Shown: positions 17,030 to 25,721, counted from the stretch's first letter. The stretch: 64,000 nucleotides of DNA from CAZABG01 sp964460985 (GCA_964460985.1 CAYWQX010000003.1:1-64000), one strand, 5' to 3'. Made by a program: numbers and translations. Notes: a model not told the origin generated them from the sequence alone.

Positions 17030-17847
17030 AGTTGAGCGAAGTTCAGAAATGGTTTTCGGAAGTGATCACGCATCCTTTAGCTCTCGATCAAACAATTCAG
17101 GTGGAAGGGATCGAAAAAATCGCTCCCTTGCATATCGCCCCAAGCCCTTATCTTAAACCGCATGAAAGAATTGAGATCTACAGCCAGCAATACTGGTGGC
17201 GAATCACTAAAATTCTGCAGGAGCACTATCCCCTTGTCACCTCCTTATTCGGACGAGACGCCTTTACCAATCAGCTTGCGATTCCTTATTTTACGAAGCA
17301 TAAACCTCCCACGTGGAACATCAATCTCTTAGGAGAGAGCTTTCCGGCCTGGCTTGAGGAAAATTATCATGAATCGGATAGAGCTCTTGTTATTTCTTCA
17401 GCTGAAGTTGACTTTGGCTATGTGTATTCTTTTTTATGCGAAGATGTCTCTTATAAAGAGCTCTCATTGGATGAGAAAATGACGTTTCATCCAAGCATGC
17501 GCCTTTACAAAATGAACTATGATCTCTTCCCTTTTAGACGGGAAATTATCAAGCAAGAACCTGACTTTTGGCTAGACAACCCCTTTCCAACGCTTCATAA
17601 AGGGAGAAATTTCTACTTTGTTTTTTACAGAAATCCGAAACAAGAGCTTGTGTGGACCGAAATCAGCGAAGCTGAATACACCTTCTTAGAGATGTTTAGA
17701 AAGCCCATGTCGTTAAATGAGCTTTGCAGTATACTAGATACGCATAAATTTTCTCATGAAGCCGAGAAAAACTTATCTCAATGGATTCGCTCATGGACTC
17801 AAAGGCCCCTCCTTGTTCCCGCCAAATTGCTTTCCAAGCCTTCTTGA
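17026..17847 (+). CDS. DUF2063 partner protein of the MNIO (BufC/HvfC-like)
   Basis: The N-terminal half has the DUF2063 features (LSEVQKWFSEVIT, RIEIYSQQYWWRITKILQEHYPLVTSLFG, FPAWLEENYHE). In characterised systems this protein forms a complex with the MNIO and delivers the precursor to it; the old annotation 'putative DNA-binding' is probably misleading. The C-terminal half (about 165-270) is a winged-helix-like or RRE-like region. It overlaps the MNIO gene (ATGA) and its 3' end overlaps the methyltransferase gene. No DoxX-type membrane protein (BufD) is nearby. Confidence 0.9.
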   Translation: MKLSEVQKWFSEVITHPLALDQTIQVEGIEKIAPLHIAPSPYLKPHERIEIYSQQYWWRITKILQEHYPLVTSLFGRDAFTNQLAIPYFTKHKPPTWNINLLGESFPAWLEENYHESDRALVISSAEVDFGYVYSFLCEDVSYKELSLDEKMTFHPSMRLYKMNYDLFPFRREIIKQEPDFWLDNPFPTLHKGRNFYFVFYRNPKQELVWTEISEAEYTFLEMFRKPMSLNELCSILDTHKFSHEAEKNLSQWIRSWTQRPLLVPAKLLSKPS

Positions 17848-18848
17848 AATTTTTACGGGATGGAATTTTTTTAAGCGAAAACCCTTTAGACCCATTTTCA
17901 AAAAATCTTTCCTATGGGGCATGCCAGTGGTTGATTGCCCTTGAAAAATTCATCAAACCGGTAAGACCCAAAAAAGTTAAAGAAAGAGCGCTTCTAATAC
18001 TTGCTGTTTATGAGCATTTTTTCATGAAAAGCGCCGCCCACGCTAAAGTCTATGAATGGGTTGAGCTAGCTAAAAACCAAATTCACCCCTCCTTTGCCAA
18101 ATTTATTAATCATTATTTAAGGAATCTTCCCGGCACTTTTCCATTTTCTGATAAAGATACCTATCCCGAATTATTCCTTCGGAGTGTTCCTGAGTATGTT
18201 CTCCGATTGTTCAATCAGCCGGCCCCTCTATGGGTTCGCGATCGAAAAGATAAATTGTTTATCGAGGTTCAGGATCTTCAACCCTTTTTAAAAGGGGATC
18301 GATACTATGTTCAAAATCCAACTCCCTTTTATCTGATAGAGGAAGCTTTAGAGCACATCCCGCAACCTAAAACCGTTTTGGATCTTTGCGCAAATCCTGG
18401 TGGAAAATCGATTGCTCTTCATGAAATCTATCCGGATGCCGAGCTTCATTTAAATGACATCAAAGAGCTTACTCAAATAAGAGAGAATCTTGAAAGATTG
18501 AATATCCAAGCCAAAAGCCTGACTCAAGGCGATGCAAGAGAGTATCCCGAAAGCCAATTTGATTTAGTTCTGCTCGATGCTCCCTGTTCGAATACCGGCG
18601 TTTTGCACAAAAGGCCTGAAGCTCGCCATCGTCTAGACAAAAAACATCTTCAAGAGATGAAAGAACTTCAGCAATCGTTATTAAAAAGCGCCTTAAAGCA
18701 TGTGAAAAGGGGAGGGCACCTCTTTTTTATTACTTGCAGCATTCTTGCAGAAGAAAATGAAATTTCAGATCGCTTTAAGTGGAAAAAACTTATTCTTCCG
18801 ACCAACGAGGGATTAGATGGGGGTTTTTTAGGGATTATTTCTAATTAA
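17781..18848 (+). CDS. RsmB/NOP2-family rRNA (cytosine-C5)-methyltransferase
   Basis: The enzyme methylates cytosine C5 in rRNA with S-adenosylmethionine. The SAM-binding motif is LDLCANPGGKSIALHEIYP. The two catalytic cysteines are in DAPCSNTG (motif IV) and TCSI (motif VI). The N-terminal about 130 residues are a NusB-like helical domain, as in RsmB. It ends soon after motif VI (355 residues against about 430 in RsmB), so it is a short version. An in-frame ATG at 17793 is an alternative start. The first 67 bases overlap the DUF2063 gene. Confidence 0.85.
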   Translation: MDSLMDSKAPPCSRQIAFQAFLKFLRDGIFLSENPLDPFSKNLSYGACQWLIALEKFIKPVRPKKVKERALLILAVYEHFFMKSAAHAKVYEWVELAKNQIHPSFAKFINHYLRNLPGTFPFSDKDTYPELFLRSVPEYVLRLFNQPAPLWVRDRKDKLFIEVQDLQPFLKGDRYYVQNPTPFYLIEEALEHIPQPKTVLDLCANPGGKSIALHEIYPDAELHLNDIKELTQIRENLERLNIQAKSLTQGDAREYPESQFDLVLLDAPCSNTGVLHKRPEARHRLDKKHLQEMKELQQSLLKSALKHVKRGGHLFFITCSILAEENEISDRFKWKKLILPTNEGLDGGFLGIISN

Positions 18849-19771
18849 GCTGAGGGCTTTGGATTTTTTTTCTGTCTTTTACTCGCTGCAGGGCCCCCTC
18901 CGGTCCCGGCTACGTTTAAGATTTCATATCCCTCTTCCTTGAAGAGCCTTTTTGTTTTGCCTTCATAGTGCTCGGGATGGTCGGTATCATCTTGAAATAG
19001 TAACACTCTTGCGACAGATGTGTTTTTAAGTCGCTTATAAAGAGGAAGATTAGCTTTTTCTGTCCCCTCCTCTCTTGCTCTCGAAAAATGGTTTCTCATT
19101 CTTTTTACGAAACTATCCGACTTGCCCACATAGACCGATTTACCCATCAAAATACCGTACACTTTAGAGCCGACTTTTTTGGCTGTCGGAGTAAACTGCA
19201 CATTATAATAGCCATTCTCATCTTTGCTAAATTCGTAGACCCTGGCCTTTTTTAAAAGCCCTGCCACATCTTTTGTAGGAGTTTGAGGAGCTTCTCCTAC
19301 TTCACCTCTCGATTTAACGGTCGCGCCTCCGCCACCGCCTGTGTTTTGATTGTACCCAAAAATGTGCGCTTTGAAGGCGATAATAAAAGCGGTTTCCCAT
19401 TCATCTAAATCCTCGTCTTCACTCGCGAGTAATCGAATGATGCCCCATTCAAATCTTTCAGGATGATCCCTCACTTCGGAAGGAAAAGGTTTTTTGCCTT
19501 CGGTTCGATGCGTATTAAAGGTCCAATTATAAGAGGAAAGACGCTGTTTGGCGGTGGTGGCTGTTTTACCGATTAAGAGCTTGCCGTTTTGCTTGTTTCG
19601 AAACACATAGATTAAGTTCTCTTTACTCGCGCAATTAGGAGTTAAATCAACATATACCCGGCCGGTTACATCACTTTTTTTAACCGGGTGCCAATGATCG
19701 GGTTGAAATCGACAATGTTCAAGAGAATTACCAATTTTTGAAACAAGCTCTTTATTAAAGGGATTAGGCAT
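18845..19771 (-). CDS. Tandem GIY-YIG domain protein
   Basis: Two GIY-YIG nuclease-like modules are visible in 308 residues. The first (about 50-150) has LIYVFRNKQNGKLLIGKT, Arg in KQRLSSYNW, Glu in DEWETAFI and ends YNQNTGGGGG. The second (about 200-300) has KVYGILMGKSVYVGKSD, Arg in KRMRNHF, Glu in HYEGKTKRLF and Asn in ILNVAGTGGG. Both keep the catalytic Arg and Glu, but the second Tyr of the first module is Leu. GIY-YIG modules cut DNA or RNA; most bacterial ones have one copy. The C-terminus is Lys-rich. A nuclease effector, a selfish nuclease remnant or a repair enzyme are all possible. Confidence 0.7.
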   Translation of the reverse strand: MPNPFNKELVSKIGNSLEHCRFQPDHWHPVKKSDVTGRVYVDLTPNCASKENLIYVFRNKQNGKLLIGKTATTAKQRLSSYNWTFNTHRTEGKKPFPSEVRDHPERFEWGIIRLLASEDEDLDEWETAFIIAFKAHIFGYNQNTGGGGGATVKSRGEVGEAPQTPTKDVAGLLKKARVYEFSKDENGYYNVQFTPTAKKVGSKVYGILMGKSVYVGKSDSFVKRMRNHFSRAREEGTEKANLPLYKRLKNTSVARVLLFQDDTDHPEHYEGKTKRLFKEEGYEILNVAGTGGGPAASKRQKKNPKPSA

Positions 19772-19833
19772 ACTATTGTTATATTATGCCTAATATTTTT
19801 TATAATCTCAATTACAAATAATTAAAGAAAAGA

Positions 19834-20331
19834 TTAAGAATTGGAAACTAATACTTCAGCTTTTACGGTAACCGGTTTTACGGAAGAGTTGAATAAATTA
19901 CGAATGCACTCTGTTCCTTTTTGTCCGATATAAAAGCCTGATAACACTCCTACAAAGGGGGCGAAAAAGAGAGTTTGGCAAGTCACACAAGCAGCGAGGG
20001 AAAAAGTGGTGATCCCCAAATTTACCACAGGTGGAAATTGAGTTTGTGCGAGCATTTCTGCATACCCTTTTGCACAAACCGGCTGAAGCTCTAAAGCTTC
20101 CGGCATTTTGCTATTCGTATATAGCTGATAACCTATTCCTGCTGCGATACCGACTCCCAATCCGATGAGGGTGGGGATCGGTGCTAAAATCAATGCAAAT
20201 AGAGTAACGGCTACTTTAATAACCAACGTAGCTATAGCATACACTTTAGGATCCGACAAAAAAGCGGGTAGTTTTCTTGTTGAGGAATCGGGGTTCTTCG
20301 AGCAGTGGCATGCCTCAGAAGTTGCACTCAT
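19834..20331 (-). CDS. Hypothetical membrane protein with Inc-like hydrophobic hairpins
   Basis: The 165-residue protein has a polar N-terminus (MSATSEACHCSKNPDSST), a bilobed hydrophobic region at about 30-68 (YAIATLVIKVAVTLFALIL, then IPTLIGLGVGIAAGIGYQLY) and a second hydrophobic region at about 100-138. Bilobed hydrophobic hairpins with short polar ends are the hallmark of chlamydial inclusion-membrane (Inc) proteins, but ordinary inner-membrane proteins can look similar. It is divergent from the PgeF-like gene, with only 25 bases between the start codons. Confidence 0.6.
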   Translation of the reverse strand: MSATSEACHCSKNPDSSTRKLPAFLSDPKVYAIATLVIKVAVTLFALILAPIPTLIGLGVGIAAGIGYQLYTNSKMPEALELQPVCAKGYAEMLAQTQFPPVVNLGITTFSLAACVTCQTLFFAPFVGVLSGFYIGQKGTECIRNLFNSSVKPVTVKAEVLVSNS

Positions 20332-20356
20332 CTTTTTTCTCCCATATGATGTTAAA

Positions 20357-21058
20357 ATGATCTCCAGTTATGTCAGAAAAAAAGAATATTTAAAATTTGA
20401 ATTACTCTCTCGATTTAAAAATTTAGGTCATGCCTTTTTGACAAAAACATGCGGCAATGTAAGCCTATATTCGAATGAAGATCCGCTGATAGTAAATACA
20501 AGGCTTCAAGAGATTTCCAAAGATCTAGGGATAAAGAATATCGTAGATACGATTCAAGTGCATGGCATTCGAATTAAACAGCCTGATGAAGAAGGAGAGG
20601 CGGATGGTTTTTATACGAATCAAAAAAATATTCCTCTCATGATTCGAACAGCCGATTGTCAAGCCGCGCTTTTTTATGAACCGGAGAAACAGGTTTTAGC
20701 CGTTGTACATGCGGGCTGGAGAGGCCTTGATCAAAAAATTTACTCGCATACTATCCGACACTTGAAGGAAAAATATCTAGTGAGCCCCGATAAATTGATG
20801 GTGGGCATATCCCCTTCAATCGGCCATGAAAGCTTCGAATTTAAAGAGAAACCGCCTCTCTCTATTTCCCGTTTTTTATCAGGCCCTGACAAATACGATC
20901 TAAAGAGAGTGGCGGAGGAGGAATTGCTTGAAGCAGGAGTGCTCAAACAGCATATCGAAATTGCGCCTGAATGCACCTATCTCGACGAGGAGCGTTTTTT
21001 TTCTTACCGACGCAATAAAACCACTCACAGGCAAGCGCTTCTTGCTTGGCTGATTTAG
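20357..21058 (+). CDS. PgeF/YfiH-family laccase-domain protein
   Basis: The family motif is complete: QVHGIRI, RTADCQAALFY, VVHAGWRGLDQKI and SPSIGHESFEF, with C and H residues that bind a metal. YfiH/PgeF removes wrongly incorporated L-Ser from UDP-MurNAc precursors in E. coli, and homologs act on nucleosides. The open frame extends upstream to 20165, but that part lies antisense to the previous gene and has no similarity, so I chose the ATG at 20357, giving 233 residues, the usual length. The last four bases overlap the convergent gene. Confidence 0.88.
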   Translation: MISSYVRKKEYLKFELLSRFKNLGHAFLTKTCGNVSLYSNEDPLIVNTRLQEISKDLGIKNIVDTIQVHGIRIKQPDEEGEADGFYTNQKNIPLMIRTADCQAALFYEPEKQVLAVVHAGWRGLDQKIYSHTIRHLKEKYLVSPDKLMVGISPSIGHESFEFKEKPPLSISRFLSGPDKYDLKRVAEEELLEAGVLKQHIEIAPECTYLDEERFFSYRRNKTTHRQALLAWLI

Positions 21059-21423
21059 AATCTCTTACGAGCAAGAGCGCCCGCATTAATATCCGTGTGC
21101 GTCCCGCCATCTCTTGTAGACACTGTATAGGAGGTCACATCTCTAGGATTCACGCCTGTGCTTGATACGATAACCGCTGGAGGAGGCGCTTGCAGGCTTA
21201 CAACCGCGGGTTGTGAGATTAAACGGGCATGTGGAACATACATCATAGAAGGTGGATTTTGTACGATAACGGCTTGAGATACCATATGCACTTCTCTTGC
21301 TTGCTGAGCTCTTAAAGGATTCGCTTGCCGGCTCGGTGAAGCAGAAACGACAGGTGTAACAGCTACAGTCGATTGGGGGGTTGCAACGACAAATCCGCCT
21401 CTTGGATTGATGGGGGCGCTCAT
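21055..21423 (-). CDS. Small Pro/Val/Ala-rich hypothetical protein
   Basis: The 122-residue protein has a good AGGAGT site seven bases before its ATG. Its composition is biased (Val, Ala, Pro, Ser) and probably disordered, e.g. VVSLQAPPPAVIVSSTG. It has no signal peptide, membrane segment or known domain. It lacks acidic residues, so it is basic. Such proteins are candidates for secreted effectors or structural proteins, but there is no direct evidence. Confidence 0.6.
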   Translation of the reverse strand: MSAPINPRGGFVVATPQSTVAVTPVVSASPSRQANPLRAQQAREVHMVSQAVIVQNPPSMMYVPHARLISQPAVVSLQAPPPAVIVSSTGVNPRDVTSYTVSTRDGGTHTDINAGALARKRF

Positions 21424-21525
21424 AGTTTAACTCCTAATTTGTTAAGTTGGGTTCAATGTGCCTTTTTCACATTAAGATAGTTTAAAGGTTCGATAAAATT
21501 CTGATTAAGGGTATTCTTCTCTCCT

Positions 21526-22440
21526 ATGAAAATAGTATTCACCGGCGCCACCTCTTTTACCGGAATGTGGTTCGTTAAAAAATTGGCTGAAAAAAAGCAT
21601 CTCGTCACTTCTTTAATCCAAAGGAAAAAAGAAGCGTATGAAGGACTTCGATTAGAGCGTTTAAGGCAAGTTGAAAAGGTTTCAAACTGCCTTTTCGATG
21701 CACCCTTCGGATCTGAGAATTTTTTAAAAGCTTTACAAGACATCCCCTCTATTGACATTTTTTGCCACCATGCCGCGGATGTTACCAACTACAAAAGCCC
21801 CGACTTTGATCCTGCCAAAGCGCTCTCCTCTAATATGAACAATATTCGTAAAGTGTTGGAAGTACTCTCTCTTAAAGGATGCAAACAAGTTATTTTAACA
21901 GGCTCCGTCTTTGAACCGGGTGAAGGGGCAGGAAGCGATCAATTAAGAGCGGTCTCTCCCTACGGGCTTTCAAAGGGACTCACGAGCTTAGCGTTTGAAT
22001 ATTATGTACCGCTTTATAAAATGCGTTTTAGAAAATTTGTTATTCCGAATCCCTTTGGTCCTTATGAAGAGGTGAGATTTACAACTTTCCTTGCGCAAAA
22101 CTGGTTGAAAGGGGCGAAACCCCCTGTCACCCAGCCGAGTTATGTAAGGGATAATATTCCGGTTACGCTGTTAGCTGATGCTTATACCGATTTTTTGGAA
22201 AACCATCTTCCCCAGATGAATCCAAGCTACAGGCCTGAGATGCAAGGAGATTTCGTTAAGCGATTTAGAGACAATCTCAAGCCTTTTTTAAACAAACCCT
22301 GCGATTTTGAAATAAAAGAGCAGATCGATTTTAGCGAACCGATTGAAAGAATAAATACTGACTCTGTTTTAAACATTCCTTTTGATGAAAAAGCATTTTA
22401 CGAACAATTAAGCGATTTTTACCTCAAAACATATGGCTGA
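21526..22440 (+). CDS. NAD(P)-dependent sugar epimerase/dehydratase (extended SDR)
   Basis: The Rossmann motif GATSFTG is at residues 7-13, the catalytic Ser lies in VILTGSVFEPG and the YxxxK motif is YGLSK. This is the extended SDR fold used for nucleotide-sugar modification. FVIPNPFGPYEE matches the substrate-binding loop of NDP-sugar enzymes. Its last eight bases overlap the GT2 gene, so the two probably act in one glycan pathway. The exact substrate cannot be told. Confidence 0.85.
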   Translation: MKIVFTGATSFTGMWFVKKLAEKKHLVTSLIQRKKEAYEGLRLERLRQVEKVSNCLFDAPFGSENFLKALQDIPSIDIFCHHAADVTNYKSPDFDPAKALSSNMNNIRKVLEVLSLKGCKQVILTGSVFEPGEGAGSDQLRAVSPYGLSKGLTSLAFEYYVPLYKMRFRKFVIPNPFGPYEEVRFTTFLAQNWLKGAKPPVTQPSYVRDNIPVTLLADAYTDFLENHLPQMNPSYRPEMQGDFVKRFRDNLKPFLNKPCDFEIKEQIDFSEPIERINTDSVLNIPFDEKAFYEQLSDFYLKTYG

Positions 22441-23308
22441 CATCGGGATTGTCATTCTCACCTTGAATGGCGCCAAGTACTTTCCAAAGCTTTCTGAAAG
22501 CATAAAAAATTCAACCCTTCCTGCCAAAGTTTTGGTGATAGACTCCTCTTCGACAGATAACACCCGGGAGCTTGCCCTAAAAGCCGGTTTCCAAGTACAC
22601 ACAATTCCAAAATCAGCATTCAACCATGGCCTTACCCGGGAACTGGGAAGAAAGATGATCGGCACAAAGATCGTTGTATTCTTAACCCAGGATGCACTTC
22701 CGGCCCATCCGGAATGGCTCGAAAATTTGGTTAAACCCTTAGAAAAGTCTGCGCTCTCTTATTCGCGGCAGCTTCCACACCCTGGAGCTGATTTTTTCGA
22801 AGCCTTCCATAGAGCCTATAATTATCCTGAAACATCCCATGTTCGCACTCTTCAAGATAAAGAAAGATATGGGACCTATACGTTCTTTTTATCCAACTCA
22901 AGCTCCGCGTATCTCAATCATAAATTAGATGAAATTGGCGGCTTTCCGCACGTTTTACTGGGTGAAGATACCTATGCCTGCTCAAAGTTGCTTGAAAAGG
23001 GGGAATCGGTGGCCTACGCGGCCGATTCAAAGGTCCATCACTCCCACTCCTTTACTTTGAAGGAAGAGTTTAAAAGAAGTTTTGATACCGGATTTGCCAG
23101 GGTACAAATGAAAGCCAACACAGGGGATGAAAAAAGAGGGCGCGCTTATGCCAAAACTCTCTTAAGACAAGTTAATCCCCTCCACCTTCCTTATACCTGC
23201 ATCTTATTAACGGTGAAATGGTTAGGTTATAAAATAGGGACAAAAGGGCATTTATTGCCACAATCTATTAAAAAGAAATTATCCTCCCAACCTTATTTCT
23301 TTAAATGA
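22433..23308 (+). CDS. Family 2 glycosyltransferase, rhamnosyltransferase-like
   Basis: A GT-A fold starts at residue 1 (IGIVILTLNGAKYFPKLSESI, VLVIDSSSTDNT). It continues with FLTQDALPAHPEWLENLV, where the nucleotide-sugar DxD position reads QDA, and GGFPHVLLGEDTYACSKLLEKG, where ED is the catalytic base motif. These patterns are typical of GT2 rhamnosyltransferases of lipopolysaccharide or O-antigen type. There is no membrane segment. It overlaps the SDR gene by eight bases, so the pair likely builds a surface glycan. Confidence 0.85.
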   Translation: MADIGIVILTLNGAKYFPKLSESIKNSTLPAKVLVIDSSSTDNTRELALKAGFQVHTIPKSAFNHGLTRELGRKMIGTKIVVFLTQDALPAHPEWLENLVKPLEKSALSYSRQLPHPGADFFEAFHRAYNYPETSHVRTLQDKERYGTYTFFLSNSSSAYLNHKLDEIGGFPHVLLGEDTYACSKLLEKGESVAYAADSKVHHSHSFTLKEEFKRSFDTGFARVQMKANTGDEKRGRAYAKTLLRQVNPLHLPYTCILLTVKWLGYKIGTKGHLLPQSIKKKLSSQPYFFK

Positions 23309-23338
23309 TTATTAAATGTTATAATTTATAATTAAATT

Positions 23339-24694
23339 ATGACATCAAGCATACCAGACGCAAAACTAAAAAATTATGAACAGTTATGCAATAAATCAAC
23401 TTTAGAACTAACCCCTGAAGAAACTAAATTAATCCCCATCATCCTTAATCAGCTGAATGATAAAAAACCGCCTGGTTTAGCCAAGAGAGTTTTTTCATTA
23501 TTATCTCCCAACAAACACAAAACAGCCGAAAGAGTAAATGGACTTAAACAACGGTTAAATCAGAAACAGCAAGAGCTTGATCAATTTTTTTTCATCAAAG
23601 AGTTGCTAAATGGCGGCCCCCATGAACTTTTGATTCCCTTTGGCGAACTTAAGAAACTTCATGACCCCGTTGAAATAGCTGAGTTTATCGCTTATCATTC
23701 TCAAAACATCCCTTTTTTAGAACATAAAGTAAATCTCGCCAAAAGAGAGTTAGAAACCTCTTTTGATGTTGAAAAGATCGATGAATTGATTCTTCATCTT
23801 TTAAACTCTCAAAGCGATGAAGACTTCATGAAGATCTTTTTTTCTTATAAAGATAAGTTACAGGAGGTCCATTTTTTAAATTTTAGCACACTTTTCGCCG
23901 CTAAAATATTAAGCCATCCTTCAATCGTTAAAACTATACTATTTGGAATTTTCGAAGATCCCCACCATAAAAATATTCAGGCTAATTTAGCAGGCGGAAT
24001 CATTTATATTTTGTGCGATAAGGGCTCATCAAGACCCATTGATAAAGAATCGGCGGACGATCTTTTAGCAGGCCTCTCGCTTTTGAAAAATGCTCCTATC
24101 GAAGAGGTGTTAAGACAAAAATCTCTCCCCGTAAGAGTCAACGAATGGAGCGAAAAACTCGCCCATCTTCATCCTAGCCATTTGAAATCCAAGCAAGAGC
24201 TAAAAAGTTTTTATCAACGAGTAGCCGCTTTCTCAAAGACTAGCTGGATAGATCATTTCTTTGCCCTCTTTAGTAAATCCCAAAAAAATTTACTGAAGTT
24301 AAAAAAAGAGTCAGCCAACAATGTTCCTAAACTGAAATCTTTAATCAAGAATCTAAAGGAATATGGAAAGCCGCTTAAGACAAGACGCTTAGAATGCGAG
24401 AGCCTTGAAAAAAGTGATTACGTCAGTTCACGAATTCAAGAGCTTCGAAAAATTTCTGATGCCTTAGAAAACTCTCATCTAGATCGGCTAATCAAAACGA
24501 TCATGGAGGGAACAGACATTCAGGAGGCAATGAAAGAATACAGCTCGTCTGAACCGATGATGGAACAGCTTCTCTTAAGAGGACTTAAATACCCGGAGTT
24601 TATCTACTATCTCTTGAGTCGGGCCTCTTCCGAGGATATTATCCCATTTCAAGAGATGTATCGCGATCTCAAATCAAAAGCTTGGCCGCCTTAA
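23339..24694 (+). CDS. Hypothetical 451-residue helical protein
   Basis: I do not recognise a family. The protein is rich in Leu, Lys, Glu and Ser and looks all-helical with several coiled-coil-like stretches (e.g. RVNGLKQRLNQKQQELDQFFFIKELL). It has no signal peptide or membrane segment. The start follows an AT-rich leader with no Shine-Dalgarno site. Its 3' end overlaps the convergent McsB gene by 26 bases. The lack of a known domain and the soluble, helical, coiled-coil character fit a type III secreted effector, but this is a guess. Confidence 0.6.
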   Translation: MTSSIPDAKLKNYEQLCNKSTLELTPEETKLIPIILNQLNDKKPPGLAKRVFSLLSPNKHKTAERVNGLKQRLNQKQQELDQFFFIKELLNGGPHELLIPFGELKKLHDPVEIAEFIAYHSQNIPFLEHKVNLAKRELETSFDVEKIDELILHLLNSQSDEDFMKIFFSYKDKLQEVHFLNFSTLFAAKILSHPSIVKTILFGIFEDPHHKNIQANLAGGIIYILCDKGSSRPIDKESADDLLAGLSLLKNAPIEEVLRQKSLPVRVNEWSEKLAHLHPSHLKSKQELKSFYQRVAAFSKTSWIDHFFALFSKSQKNLLKLKKESANNVPKLKSLIKNLKEYGKPLKTRRLECESLEKSDYVSSRIQELRKISDALENSHLDRLIKTIMEGTDIQEAMKEYSSSEPMMEQLLLRGLKYPEFIYYLLSRASSEDIIPFQEMYRDLKSKAWPP

Positions 24695-25721
24695 GCTGAG
24701 AATGAAAATACTCGGCTCTTTTATGGGCAATCTGCTCAGGCGCGATTTTTTCGGGAAAAAGTCTCAAAAGATGACTTCTTCGAATGTTAAAAAATAGCTC
24801 GTTTAATTGGGCAACGGAGACTCCGCTCACCCAGTTAAGCTCGGCGCCCATCTTTAAGAGGCTGATAGCGTTTAAAGCTTCTTGAGTCTCGATTTGATAA
24901 GAGTGAATAAGAATCGCATAGGCCCGAGAAACTTTATCTTTCATCTCATCGCTTTTTTCAGCCTTCTTACGGGCTGTAATTTCGGCATTCATGAGCTTCG
25001 TAGTATAACTTCTCACGCTTTGAATAATACTCTCTTCATTAACCCCTAATGTAAAGCGGTTTGACACGATAAGAACGTCTCCCACAGGAATATCGGCCCC
25101 TAAAAAATGGGTGGTCTCTATGGCATCATCTTCCAATTTTTTTAACGTCTCTGCCAGCTCCCCTGATTGGATCAGCGCTGTCAGCTGAAGAAAAGTGGAG
25201 ATATGAAGGCCTGTACCCGCTTCCATGGGATCGGCGGTTAAAAAACCAAATTCGGGGGTATAGGCAAAGGAGATGGTTTTATTTAAATTCTCTTCGATTT
25301 TAACGAGCTTATTCCAGGAGGATTCAAGCTCGCCCTTAATATCGATGATTTGGATATGCAAATGATCCTTGAGATTGAGGGAGGCTAAAAACTCGCCTGT
25401 TTCATCGACGATAAAAGCTTCACCCGAATGGGCCTGGGTAAATTGTTCCGAAGAGAGAAAATGTTCGACCAAGAAATCTTTTTCGAGAGCGCCAATCTCT
25501 TCACCATTTAGAATATAAGGTTTTAAAAGGAGCTTGGAAGAGAGCATCTCTTGGCTTAACAAGGCAATGATTTGCTTTCTTCTATCCTTGGCCAATTTGG
25601 CGGGAAACTTGAATTTTTCAACATTTCTACGAAGGGCGATGTTCGATGCGACCCAGATAGGGTTAAAGTCATTTAACCAGGGCCCTTTTTGCTTTAAGAG
25701 TTGTTCTGAAGGTAAGTTCAT
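24669..25721 (-). CDS. mcsB: McsB-like protein (guanido-kinase fold), probable pseudokinase
   Basis: McsB phosphorylates arginines in proteins and tags them for ClpCP in Firmicutes. Overall layout and position next to McsA show this is the chlamydial McsB. The usual active-site motifs are altered: S-S-R-I-R near residue 27 reads ASNIAL; NEED reads NLKDH; the Cys motif CPxNLGTG reads DPMEAGTG; and the RGxYGEG loop reads HFLGADIP. VSNRFTLG and the C-terminal dimer region remain. Arginine phosphorylation is therefore unlikely and a scaffold or adaptor role is inferred. Its start overlaps the stop of mcsA by four bases. Confidence 0.88.
   Translation of the reverse strand: MNLPSEQLLKQKGPWLNDFNPIWVASNIALRRNVEKFKFPAKLAKDRRKQIIALLSQEMLSSKLLLKPYILNGEEIGALEKDFLVEHFLSSEQFTQAHSGEAFIVDETGEFLASLNLKDHLHIQIIDIKGELESSWNKLVKIEENLNKTISFAYTPEFGFLTADPMEAGTGLHISTFLQLTALIQSGELAETLKKLEDDAIETTHFLGADIPVGDVLIVSNRFTLGVNEESIIQSVRSYTTKLMNAEITARKKAEKSDEMKDKVSRAYAILIHSYQIETQEALNAISLLKMGAELNWVSGVSVAQLNELFFNIRRSHLLRLFPEKIAPEQIAHKRAEYFHSQLKAAKLLI

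Noticed and set aside
20165..20356. Upstream extension of the PgeF-like frame
   Set aside because: It lies antisense to the Inc-like gene, has no similarity to the family, and the ATG at 20357 gives the normal length.
21455..21473. AATGTG/CACATT hairpin between the Pro-rich protein and SDR genes
   Set aside because: The 6-pair stem is weak and lies between divergent genes where no terminator is needed; I could not support a role.
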